64,000 bases of DNA, taken from the NCBI GenBank assembly GCA_965230535.1, contig OZ246010.1:1240001-1304000 (forward strand), in the 5' to 3' direction. Position numbers and translations under genes: made by a program. Under the pieces are notes generated by a model that was given only the letters and a program-made list of their open reading frames with translations, was not told the DNA's origin and searched no databases. This document shows, in pieces, positions 43,609-54,783 of this stretch. Within the stretch, counting starts at the first letter, position 1; each line of letters opens with the position of its first letter. Source of the DNA: JAUILH01 sp965230535 (GTDB lineage Bacteria; Bacteroidota; Bacteroidia; Flavobacteriales_D; JAUILH01).

Positions 43609-44868
43609 TCACTTATTATACCTTAAGTCCAGATCAACGCCTCCCGTAATCGAAGACGTTTGAATCACATTTCCTGAAAGTCCCATTTCCGTTATTTCAG
43701 AAGAGTTCAGAAGGAACAAAGAATTGGTTGTGGTGCAATATTTTCCTGTTTTGAAAACAAGAGTGGAGACATTGATAGCCCCATTCGAACTATGTGTGTA
43801 CACCTCTATTCCCTGATTAGTCAACAATGCGAACCTGTCTGTATCAAACTGAATAACATCATTCAGCCCGGCATTCCCAAATGTATACGGCTCCCATAGA
43901 GCATTGGTATTGAGAAAGTAGACCGACATTCGTATTTGAGTGCCATCATGACCAAAAACAAACACTTCATCATTCGATTTGGGGTAAATTGCAATAACAT
44001 CATACGAAATGACTGCACTCTGACTTAAAGCACCACTTACTTCATTATAAACCATGAGAGAATGATTTCCGGTACTCAAATTCTTTTCATCGACAATCAA
44101 ATAATTTCCGGTTCTACCGGATTCTTCAGGTAAAAAACTCGTAACAGGGCTTGCAACGGTATTCGACTGTCCGTTTTTAGAAACCAAAAATTTGCTTCCA
44201 TCTCCATTTCCATAATACAACTCACGGGATTCAGGAAAGTAGTTCATCCCAACAAACCAATCGTTTCCGCTCGACATATTCTGTCTCCTCCAAATCTCAC
44301 CCATCTCCTCCAAATCAAATGCCACCAAATCTTCAGTCTGAGTTCCTGAGGTATATAAGTACTGATCATAAGAGTTGACTTGTATATCAAAAAAATCACT
44401 ACCGATCGAACTCACTATTGTACCATCATTCAAGGATTTCACGGAAAACTGCCCCCCATTTTGTTCCACGTACAAAACATCAAGTAGCTGTTTAGCCACG
44501 CCCTGATATGAAAACTCCAAATATTCGGACGTCTCGTTGGTCCCATCATATGCTCTCACACGGATATAATACTGCCCGGTTTCATAATGAATGTCATCCA
44601 GATCAAATCCCGCACTTAAATCATAAGTTTTCCCCTCAACCTTGAATCTTCTGGACTGTAACAGACTCAAATTTCCATCCAATAATTCAAGATCAACATG
44701 TTCCAATTTTGACTCATCTTCTGCTGAGGCTTCAACAATAATGGTACTCTGATATGCATAGGTACTAAGACTACCAGGAGAGACGATTTTCACAACAGGA
44801 GGCTGCTCATCTTTCTTTTTACAAGCACTCAAAAGCAAACATGTTGATAAAAATATCCAGCGAATCAC
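43609..44868 (-). CDS. Lipoprotein of unknown function with Ig-like and propeller-like regions
   Basis: This 419-residue protein has a lipoprotein signal with lipobox 'LLSAC' (Cys ~16) followed by Lys-Lys-Lys. Residues ~25-130 form an Ig-like domain ('PPVVKIVSPGSLSTYAYQS', 'YYIRVRAYDGTNETSEYL') as in Big/PKD-type modules. The rest (~135-419) has repeated beta-strand pairs around 'DQYLYTSGTQTEDLVAFDL' and 'RELYYGNGDG', suggesting a beta propeller. No enzyme motif is visible. It is probably at the cell envelope. It stands alone on its strand between accA's partner gene and dnaB. Confidence 0.7.
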   Translation of the reverse strand: MIRWIFLSTCLLLSACKKKDEQPPVVKIVSPGSLSTYAYQSTIIVEASAEDESKLEHVDLELLDGNLSLLQSRRFKVEGKTYDLSAGFDLDDIHYETGQYYIRVRAYDGTNETSEYLEFSYQGVAKQLLDVLYVEQNGGQFSVKSLNDGTIVSSIGSDFFDIQVNSYDQYLYTSGTQTEDLVAFDLEEMGEIWRRQNMSSGNDWFVGMNYFPESRELYYGNGDGSKFLVSKNGQSNTVASPVTSFLPEESGRTGNYLIVDEKNLSTGNHSLMVYNEVSGALSQSAVISYDVIAIYPKSNDEVFVFGHDGTQIRMSVYFLNTNALWEPYTFGNAGLNDVIQFDTDRFALLTNQGIEVYTHSSNGAINVSTLVFKTGKYCTTTNSLFLLNSSEITEMGLSGNVIQTSSITGGVDLDLRYNK

Positions 44869-44949
44869 TTTTTAAAGATACGAAATATGGCTAACTTTTT
44901 GATGAATCCACATTGTTCATAACCCTGTTGATGCATCATTGAAAAGATT

Positions 44950-44983
44950 TTGATGCGTAAAAAGAACATATGAAGTATCTTTG
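44950..44983 (+). promoter_or_regulatory. Putative dnaB promoter
   Basis: TTG (44950-44952), a 23-nt spacer and TATCTTTG (44976-44983) fit TTG-N17-23-TAnnTTTG. The dnaB ATG (44989) begins five bases after the -7 box, predicting a leaderless transcript. Confidence 0.6.
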
Positions 44984-44988
44984 ATTCT

Positions 44989-46533
44989 ATGAGTGAGGAG
45001 GCGATAAAAGACAAAGCAAGATTTAAGAGCAAAAGACCGCAATTAGCCGGTGCAGATGGAGGTAGAGTTCAACCTCAGGCTGTAGATCTTGAGGAAGGCG
45101 TATTGGGTGCATTGATGATTGACAACAATGCAGTGAATGATGTGATTGAAATTTTGTCGCCAGAAAGTTTCTACAAAGACGCTCACAAACGCATTTATGC
45201 TTGTATTATGGAACTGTTTCAGGATTCGGAGCCAATCGACATCCTGACTGTTACCATGAAGCTAAAGCAAAAAGGAGAATTAGGTCTCATTGGTAGCAAG
45301 GATTACATCAGTAGACTAACCAATAGAGTGGGGAGTTCAGCAAACGTTGAGTTTCATGCAAGAATTATCTCACAAAAACACATTCTCCGCGAATTGATCA
45401 GAATTTCATCCGAAACGATCAGAAATGCATTTGACGAAACTACAGATGTTTTCGACCTTCTAGACAGAGCGGAAAGTGAACTATATGGTGTTGCGGAAGG
45501 TAATATTCGAAAGAATTATGACAGCATGAGTACCATCATGCGTCAGGCTCTTGAGGAAATTGATAAAGCACGACAAAATACGGATGGGATTAGCGGTATT
45601 GCAACCGGATTTAGAGACCTGGACAAAGTTACATCTGGTTGGCAAAGATCAGATATGATTGTACTGGCTGCAAGACCAGGTATGGGTAAAACAGCATTCG
45701 TCCTGTCCATGGCGAGAAACGTTGCAGTGGATTTCAACACACCAGTTGCCGTATTCTCTCTGGAGATGTCCTCGGTACAGCTGGTAAATAGATTGATTGC
45801 CAGTGAAGCCGAAATCTCAGCTGAAAAGTTGAGAAAAGGAAATTTGGCCGATTATGAATACGAACAGCTCCATGCGCGAATAGATAAACTCTCGACCGCT
45901 CCTATCTTCATTGATGATACTCCTGGACTATCCATTTTCGAACTAAGAGCAAAGGCCAGAAGACTAAAGCAACAACATGATATTGACCTGATCATCATTG
46001 ATTACTTGCAGTTAATGAGTGGAGGTAGCAGTACCAAAGGAAATCGTGAACAGGAAATCAGTCAAATCTCCAGATCGATCAAAGAAATTGCCAAAGAGTT
46101 AAATGTACCAATCATTGCACTATCTCAGCTTTCCCGTTCAGTTGAATCCAGAGGTGGCGATAAACGTCCATTGCTATCGGATCTTCGTGAATCTGGTGCG
46201 ATTGAGCAAGATGCGGATATTGTATCGTTTATATACAGACCGGAATATTATAAATTAGATTCCTGGGAGGATGGAACGCCTTGTCAGGGTCAGGCAGAGT
46301 TAGTAATTGCCAAGCATAGAAATGGATCTCTTGAAAATATTAGAATGAGGTTTATTGGTCACTTAGCTCGATTTGATAATCTGGACAATTTTGAAGGAGG
46401 AGGGGATAATATGATGCTGCCAAATGGTGATTTTGAAGGTGGTGGAACCATTACAATGTCTTCTCGTATGAATGATATGGAGGATGATTTCAACGGATTT
46501 GAAGATCCTGATGATATAAGTGCAGACTTTTAA
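44989..46533 (+). CDS. dnaB: Replicative DNA helicase
   Basis: This 514-residue hexameric 5'-3' helicase unwinds DNA at the replication fork. The N-terminal primase-interacting domain begins after 'PQAVDLEEGVLGALMID'. The RecA-like domain has Walker A 'AARPGMGKTAFVLSMA' (~222-237), Walker B 'DLIIIDYLQLM', 'SQLSRSVESR' and 'DLRESGAIEQDADIV'. The acidic, Gly/Met-rich C-terminal tail (~480-514) is longer than in E. coli. No intein is present. The predicted promoter places the transcription start at the ATG. It overlaps the next gene as TAATG. Confidence 0.97.
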   Translation: MSEEAIKDKARFKSKRPQLAGADGGRVQPQAVDLEEGVLGALMIDNNAVNDVIEILSPESFYKDAHKRIYACIMELFQDSEPIDILTVTMKLKQKGELGLIGSKDYISRLTNRVGSSANVEFHARIISQKHILRELIRISSETIRNAFDETTDVFDLLDRAESELYGVAEGNIRKNYDSMSTIMRQALEEIDKARQNTDGISGIATGFRDLDKVTSGWQRSDMIVLAARPGMGKTAFVLSMARNVAVDFNTPVAVFSLEMSSVQLVNRLIASEAEISAEKLRKGNLADYEYEQLHARIDKLSTAPIFIDDTPGLSIFELRAKARRLKQQHDIDLIIIDYLQLMSGGSSTKGNREQEISQISRSIKEIAKELNVPIIALSQLSRSVESRGGDKRPLLSDLRESGAIEQDADIVSFIYRPEYYKLDSWEDGTPCQGQAELVIAKHRNGSLENIRMRFIGHLARFDNLDNFEGGGDNMMLPNGDFEGGGTITMSSRMNDMEDDFNGFEDPDDISADF

Positions 46534-47795
46534 TGAAATTTTTTATTAGCATATTTCTGATCGTTTGCTCATTCAATATGAGCAGAGCATCCTATATATT
46601 AATGTATATGGATGATACGCAAAAAAATCATCTTAAGGCCTACGGAATAGCGTATTGGGTTTTGCAAAACGACATTGATATAGAATGGCTTTTGAACTAC
46701 AGAGGAGGCAGTTTTCTGGTCAAAAACTACAACGAAATTCAAGAGCAGTGTAAAATCAGAGGCGTTTCTTTTGAAGTCATCGCGGATGTTCAGGCAGCTC
46801 AAATCAAATCGGAAATTTCAAACCCTGAGGTAAATCAGGAGATCGTTAAACTGGAAAAACCACCTAAAATGGCGGTATATACACCAGATGGCAAACAACC
46901 CTGGGATGATGCCGTTACTCTGGTTCTGACTTATGCAGAAATTCCATACGATGAAATCTACGATTCAGCAATTGTATCCGGTGCTTTACCTGAGTATGAT
47001 TGGTTGCATCTTCACCATGAGGATTTTACAGGTCAATACGGAAAGTTTTATGCCGCTTACGGCCAGGCAACATGGTATCGAGAACAACAAGAGAGAAGTG
47101 AAGCCATGGCTAAAAAACTTGGTTTTAATAAAGTCTCTAAACTAAAACTTGATGTTGCTCTGAGAATAAGAGACTATACGGCTGGTGGCGGTTTTCTGTT
47201 TACCATGTGTTCCGGAACGGATTCCTACGATATAGCACTCGCAGCACAGAACACGGATATCTGCGCAAAAATGTACGATGGGGATCCGGCAGATCCTAAC
47301 GCTCAGAACAAACTTGATTTTAGCCAAACCTTTGCTTTTAAGGATTTTCAATTGGAGACGAATCCATATGAATATGAGTATTCATCTATTGACGCGACAA
47401 AAAAGCATCAGAAGTACAGATCAGGAAAGGAAGATAAATTCCATTTATTCGACTTCTCTGCAAAGTGGGATATTGTGCCGACTATGCTTTGTCAGAATCA
47501 TACAAAGGCTATAGATGGTTTTATGGGACAGACCACTGCATTCAATAAACAGTACCTGAAATCAGGAGTTTTGATTCTGGGTGATAACACAAAAGAGAAC
47601 ACTGCCAGGTACATTCACGGTGAATACGGAAAGGGCACCTGGACCTTCTACGCAGGCCATGATCCTGAAGATCATACTCACAGGGTTGGAGATCCTCCAA
47701 CAGATTTAAATCTTCACCCTAACTCTCCAGGGTATAGATTGATTCTGAATAATGTTCTATTCCCAGCTGCAAAGAAGAAGAAGAGAAAAACCTAA
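46533..47795 (+). CDS. Exported protein of unknown function, amidotransferase-like; family often labelled asparagine synthetase B
   Basis: This 420-residue protein has a signal peptide ending near SRAS, then 'YILMYMDDTQKNHLKAYGIAYWVLQ'-type text. I recall Bacteroidota homologues being labelled 'asparagine synthetase B', yet it has neither the Cys2 glutaminase nor the SGGxDS synthase motif. 'GGGFLFTMCSGTDSYDIAL' (~215-233) looks like the nucleophile region of a class I amidotransferase or ThuA-like fold, with His and Glu-rich segments later ('AGHDPEDHTHRVGDPP'). A periplasmic or outer-membrane location is likely. It is co-translated with dnaB (TAATG) and interlocks with the porin stop. Confidence 0.7.
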   Translation: MKFFISIFLIVCSFNMSRASYILMYMDDTQKNHLKAYGIAYWVLQNDIDIEWLLNYRGGSFLVKNYNEIQEQCKIRGVSFEVIADVQAAQIKSEISNPEVNQEIVKLEKPPKMAVYTPDGKQPWDDAVTLVLTYAEIPYDEIYDSAIVSGALPEYDWLHLHHEDFTGQYGKFYAAYGQATWYREQQERSEAMAKKLGFNKVSKLKLDVALRIRDYTAGGGFLFTMCSGTDSYDIALAAQNTDICAKMYDGDPADPNAQNKLDFSQTFAFKDFQLETNPYEYEYSSIDATKKHQKYRSGKEDKFHLFDFSAKWDIVPTMLCQNHTKAIDGFMGQTTAFNKQYLKSGVLILGDNTKENTARYIHGEYGKGTWTFYAGHDPEDHTHRVGDPPTDLNLHPNSPGYRLILNNVLFPAAKKKKRKT

Positions 47796-49423
47796 TTTGT
47801 AAAAACCTTCTTAAGTCCAAAGCTGAAGAAACGATCTTTCCCCCAATAATTGGCATTGTCGAAATAATTATAAGGTGTTATTCCCTGATTTATATGCCAA
47901 ACTTTAAAGAAAAGCTCTACACCTCCCAACCATGCTGTTAATTTAAGGTTGGTGTACAAATACCCAGGTATTTCATTACTAGTATTGGATGGATACACAG
48001 AGAAAAGTACCGGATTGAACTCATATTGTTCAAATTTGGAGTAATACTCAGGCAACAATGCCAATTGATACTTTAATTTTCCTTTGAATAGTTTACCTTT
48101 CTTAGATATACTGGATTTTATAGTGTGAAGTGGATATTTAAAATAAGTTCCGCTTAATCCAGGGTTAAAACCATAGGTAACTGAAACATCCCACTTATTA
48201 CCTAATTTTTGCTTAATCCAAAGCTCGGAATGCATGATCGACTGAAGTGCTGAAAGAGCTTCAAATTGCTTCAGAGAATCACTCCATATCATGGCGTTAT
48301 TTTCAGCTTTAATCTGGAGCTTAGCTCCATATCTTTTTAATGAATCAGACACAGCTGCATCAACCCTAAACCTTGTGTTCTGAGAATTCACTTTATCCCA
48401 TACAAAATGATTTGAACTATAACGCGTATAGAACTCAGAATTGTTTCCATGAGTCATTTTGGAATCCACATTTAACTTCCAACCTTTCGTTAAATCCAAG
48501 TTGAGATTTACATATGAGTTGACAAATACACCATCTCCATACACAGAGATAAATCCAAAGTTGACTCGATCACCTTTGCTCAATTCCAAACTGGAAAAAG
48601 GCATATTGCGTTTGTTGAAACCAAAATTTTCATAGTACCTTCTCAAAAGACCAGTCTTGAAGACAATATCAACTTTCCCCTTTGTCTTAAGTTGGGCATA
48701 ACCTTGCTCATAACCCTCCTTCATTAAATCTTGAGTAAGCGTGCTATCAAAATAAATAGTGTCGTATAAAGCTACATTTGTTCCTATATCATCTGAATAA
48801 AGAAAATCTCTTCTTTGTATATCGAGACCAAAACCAAGTTTCAAAGGGCCCTTACCATACATTACATCTCCCTGAAGATGATAAACTCTGCTTAAGAATT
48901 CAGCCGATTCACTATACACGGGAACAAGAGCCCTATTCAATTGAGGGTTTTCAATCAGCGTATCACTTGACATACCCCAGTTTAATTCTTTGTTCAAACT
49001 AGAATGAGAAAACTGAGCATTTACTGCAAACCCTGTATCAACCTTCCATGTATATCCTGCCCTAAAAAGACTGTTTTCAAAAACTGAATGATCTATTGTA
49101 CCATCATAAGTTCGCCTGGCGAAATCCAAAAACAAACGACTCCTTTCACTAAACTTCTGTTGATGGTTAATATCTATCTGTTGGAAACGATTGGTTCCAA
49201 TTTCATATGAAATACGAGTCTTCAAGAGTCCAGTATCCAACAACCCAGAACTCATTGGAGTCAAACCGAAATAATTGTCAAAAAGCCCAAGAAAAACCTG
49301 ATCGGAATTGTTCGATCTAAAAATTATAGGAGTCAAATCTCCTTCTGAAGAATTCTCTTCACCTTGAGCAAAAGAACCATGCCCGATAAAAAAACACGCT
49401 ATGAAAAACAGAATTTTCAGCAT
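47792..49423 (-). CDS. Putative outer-membrane porin (Porin_10 type)
   Basis: This 543-residue precursor starts MLKILFFIACFFIGHGSFAQ, a clear signal peptide. The mature part is rich in alternating hydrophobic/polar strands and aromatic girdles ('KTRISYEIGTNRFQQIDINH', 'FGFISVYGDGVFVNSYVNLNLDL') and ends 'DRFFSFGLKKVFTN', a C-terminal Phe-rich strand typical of beta barrels. This matches my memory of Bacteroidota PF14121. The start codon at 49423 follows the T-tract of the rRNA terminator with no gap. A longer reading to 49618 runs through 5S rRNA and is not real. Confidence 0.78.
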   Translation of the reverse strand: MLKILFFIACFFIGHGSFAQGEENSSEGDLTPIIFRSNNSDQVFLGLFDNYFGLTPMSSGLLDTGLLKTRISYEIGTNRFQQIDINHQQKFSERSRLFLDFARRTYDGTIDHSVFENSLFRAGYTWKVDTGFAVNAQFSHSSLNKELNWGMSSDTLIENPQLNRALVPVYSESAEFLSRVYHLQGDVMYGKGPLKLGFGLDIQRRDFLYSDDIGTNVALYDTIYFDSTLTQDLMKEGYEQGYAQLKTKGKVDIVFKTGLLRRYYENFGFNKRNMPFSSLELSKGDRVNFGFISVYGDGVFVNSYVNLNLDLTKGWKLNVDSKMTHGNNSEFYTRYSSNHFVWDKVNSQNTRFRVDAAVSDSLKRYGAKLQIKAENNAMIWSDSLKQFEALSALQSIMHSELWIKQKLGNKWDVSVTYGFNPGLSGTYFKYPLHTIKSSISKKGKLFKGKLKYQLALLPEYYSKFEQYEFNPVLFSVYPSNTSNEIPGYLYTNLKLTAWLGGVELFFKVWHINQGITPYNYFDNANYWGKDRFFSFGLKKVFTN

Positions 49424-49456
49424 AAAAAAAAGCCCCAACTCAAAAGAGCTAGGGCT
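49424..49456 (-). terminator. Rho-independent terminator of the rRNA operon
   Basis: On the minus strand AGCCCTAGCTC, loop TTTT and GAGTTGGGGCT form an 11-bp stem (two G-T pairs), followed by eight T residues. It lies 6 nt beyond the 5S gene. The T-tract touches the ATG of the porin gene. Confidence 0.9.
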
Positions 49457-49461
49457 ATTAA

Positions 49462-49571
49462 AAATGGCGACGACATACTCTCCCACTAATAGCAGTACCA
49501 TCTGCGCTGATGAGCTTAACTTCTCTGTTCGGAATGGAAAGAGGTGGACCTCATCGCAATAGTCACCTAAA
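49462..49571 (-). rRNA. rrf: 5S ribosomal RNA
   Basis: The minus strand holds the conserved 5S core 'CATTCCGAACAGAGAAGTTAAG' region and closing helix GGTGAC / GTCGCC that pairs the two ends. Length is about 110 nt. Ends are estimated from the terminal helix. It is the last gene of the operon, 46 nt after 23S. Confidence 0.92.
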
Positions 49572-49588
49572 ATCATAAATATCAAAAA

Positions 49589-49606
49589 GAAATATTGAAA
49601 AGTAAG
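49589..49606 (-). other. 3' strand of the 23S processing stalk
   Basis: Minus-strand CTTACTTTTCAATATTTC is the exact complement of the 18 nt upstream of 23S (52398-52415). The two strands would form an 18-bp helix in the precursor, a typical RNase III substrate that releases pre-23S. Confidence 0.8.
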
Positions 49607-49617
49607 AAGATCTTGCA

Positions 49618-52389
<2,772 letters not shown>

Positions 52390-52397
52390 TTTATCAA

Positions 52398-52415
52398 CTT
52401 ACTTTTCAATATTTC
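52398..52415 (-). other. 5' strand of the 23S processing stalk
   Basis: Minus-strand GAAATATTGAAAAGTAAG pairs perfectly over 18 bp with 49589-49606 on the far side of 23S. It overlaps the boxA-like element just upstream. Confidence 0.8.
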
Positions 52416-52423
52416 AAAGAACT
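52406..52423 (-). promoter_or_regulatory. boxA-like antitermination element before 23S
   Basis: Minus strand AGTTCTTTGAAATATTGA matches the element before 16S (54318-54301) at 17 of 18 positions. Its position in both leaders and the core GTTCTTTGAA resemble bacterial boxA sites bound by NusB-S10. Confidence 0.55.
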
Positions 52424-52445
52424 CTTCTCGCCTAAAGCGAAATAG

Positions 52446-52519
52446 TGGAGAATATCGGAGTCGAACCGATGACCTCCTGCGTGCAAGGCAGGCGCTCTAG
52501 CCAGCTGAGCTAATTCCCC
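52446..52519 (-). tRNA. tRNA-Ala (UGC)
   Basis: This 74-nt cloverleaf has acceptor GGGGAAT / ATTCTCC, D-loop 'AGCTCAGCTGGCTAGAGC', anticodon stem CCTGC/GCAGG with loop CTTGCAC (anticodon TGC) and T-loop GGTTCGACTCC. The CCA end is not encoded. It lies in the 16S-23S spacer. Confidence 0.96.
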
Positions 52520-52530
52520 ATACGAACAAG

Positions 52531-52604
52531 TAGTCCCGAGCAGATTTGAACTGCTGACCCCTACATTATCAGTGTAGTGCTCTAACCAACTGAGCTACGG
52601 GACT
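52531..52604 (-). tRNA. tRNA-Ile (GAU)
   Basis: This 74-nt cloverleaf has acceptor AGTCCCG / CGGGACT, D-loop 'AGCTCAGTTGGTTAGAGC', anticodon stem CTACA/TGTAG with loop CTGATAA (anticodon GAT) and T-loop AGTTCAAATCT. The CCA end is not encoded. It is 11 nt upstream of tRNA-Ala. Confidence 0.96.
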
Positions 52605-52665
52605 ATAATTCAATCTACCCTACAAACTAATGTTAGTATGGTGACTATTTTTGAGTCAAAAAAAA

Positions 52666-52696
52666 TTGAGAAAAAAGGAAAGCAAGCGAATCTTGC
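52666..52696 (-). other. 3' strand of the 16S processing stalk
   Basis: Minus-strand GCAAGATT (52696-52689) and CCTTTTTTCTCAA (52678-52666) are complementary to AATCTTGC and TTGAGAAAAAGG in the 16S leader (54277-54270 and 54304-54293), with one extra T. The precursor would form a long stalk around 16S. Confidence 0.7.
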
Positions 52697-52707
52697 ATAA
52701 CACTCTA

Positions 52708-54236
<1,529 letters not shown>

Positions 54237-54269
54237 ATTATAATCTTAAGAATTGTTAGGTTATAAAAA

Positions 54270-54304
54270 GCAAGATTTGTTTACGCTGCTTACCTTTTTC
54301 TCAA
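54270..54304 (-). other. 5' strand of the 16S processing stalk
   Basis: Minus-strand TTGAGAAAAAGG (54304-54293) and AATCTTGC (54277-54270) pair with the 16S 3' flank at 52666-52696. It directly follows the boxA-like site. Confidence 0.7.
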
Positions 54305-54318
54305 TCTTTCAAAGAACT
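54301..54318 (-). promoter_or_regulatory. boxA-like antitermination element before 16S
   Basis: Minus strand AGTTCTTTGAAAGATTGA lies about 40 nt after the nearest rRNA promoter and differs at one base from the copy before 23S. The shared core suggests a boxA that recruits the antitermination complex. Confidence 0.55.
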
Positions 54319-54359
54319 TAAATATCTTTTACAATTTCCCGTGTTTTTCAACGGGGTTG

Positions 54360-54389
54360 CAAATGTATAAACTTATTTTTTATCTCAAA
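54360..54389 (-). promoter_or_regulatory. rRNA promoter P1 (nearest to 16S)
   Basis: Minus strand TTTG (54389-54386), an 18-nt spacer and TACATTTG (54367-54360). An A/T-rich stretch lies upstream. The start region differs from P2-P4: it reads GCAACCCCGTTG and can form a small CCCGT/ACGGG hairpin. Confidence 0.8.
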
Positions 54390-54455
54390 ACTTTTCTGAA
54401 AAAATTTTCAAACTTTTTTTCTTTAAAATCTATCCGTCTTTTCAGGTTTTGAATC

Positions 54456-54512
54456 GCCTTCCGTTGAAAGCGGCTGCAAATGTATGAAGCTTTTTAATAT
54501 CTCCAAACTTTT
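54456..54512. repeat. 57-bp exact repeat, copy 1 (contains P2)
   Basis: 54456-54512 is identical over 57 bp to 54561-54617, 105 bp away. It covers the whole P2 promoter plus the first transcribed bases. The array looks like recent tandem duplication of an rRNA promoter unit. Confidence 0.9.
54477..54507 (-). promoter_or_regulatory. rRNA promoter P2
   Basis: Minus strand TTTG (54507-54504), a 19-nt spacer and TACATTTG (54484-54477): a full match to the Bacteroidota consensus. A/T-rich DNA resembling an UP element precedes it. The transcript would begin in GCAGCCGC. Confidence 0.85.
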
Positions 54513-54560
54513 CTGAAAAAATTTTTAAATTTTTCTGTCAATCTTTTCAAGTTATGAACT

Positions 54561-54617
54561 GCCTTCCGTTGAAAGCGGCTGCAAATGTATGAAGCTTTTT
54601 AATATCTCCAAACTTTT
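54561..54617. repeat. 57-bp exact repeat, copy 2 (contains P3)
   Basis: This is the second copy of the 57-bp unit described at 54456-54512. A third, diverged copy surrounds P4 and keeps 'TTCCGTTGAAAGCGGCTGC' followed by AAATGTAT. Confidence 0.9.
54582..54612 (-). promoter_or_regulatory. rRNA promoter P3
   Basis: Minus strand TTTG (54612-54609), a 19-nt spacer and TACATTTG (54589-54582), identical to P2 across the whole promoter. Confidence 0.85.
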
Positions 54618-54689
54618 TCTGAAAAAATTCTAAAAGTTTTTTGTGTCAATCTTTTCTCTTTTGAGAAAGCTTTCCGTTGAAAGCGGCTG

Positions 54690-54719
54690 CAAATGTATAT
54701 GCTTTTTTGATTCCCACAA
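54690..54719 (-). promoter_or_regulatory. rRNA promoter P4 (most distal)
   Basis: Minus strand TTG (54719-54717), a 19-nt spacer and TACATTTG (54697-54690). The -33 box keeps only TTG and the spacer differs from P2/P3, so it may be weaker. Stretches of A and T follow toward the dehydrogenase gene. The 54237-54783 region thus holds promoters and leader, with no gene. Confidence 0.75.
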
Positions 54720-54783
54720 TACTTTGTTGAAGAAAATTTGCCTTTTTTTTTGAATTATTTTTCAACCCGTTGTAAAACAGAGC

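Noticed and set aside
54745..54783. T-run after the SDR gene as a terminator
   Set aside because: No stable stem precedes it on the SDR strand; it fits better as A/T-rich DNA upstream of rRNA promoter P4.
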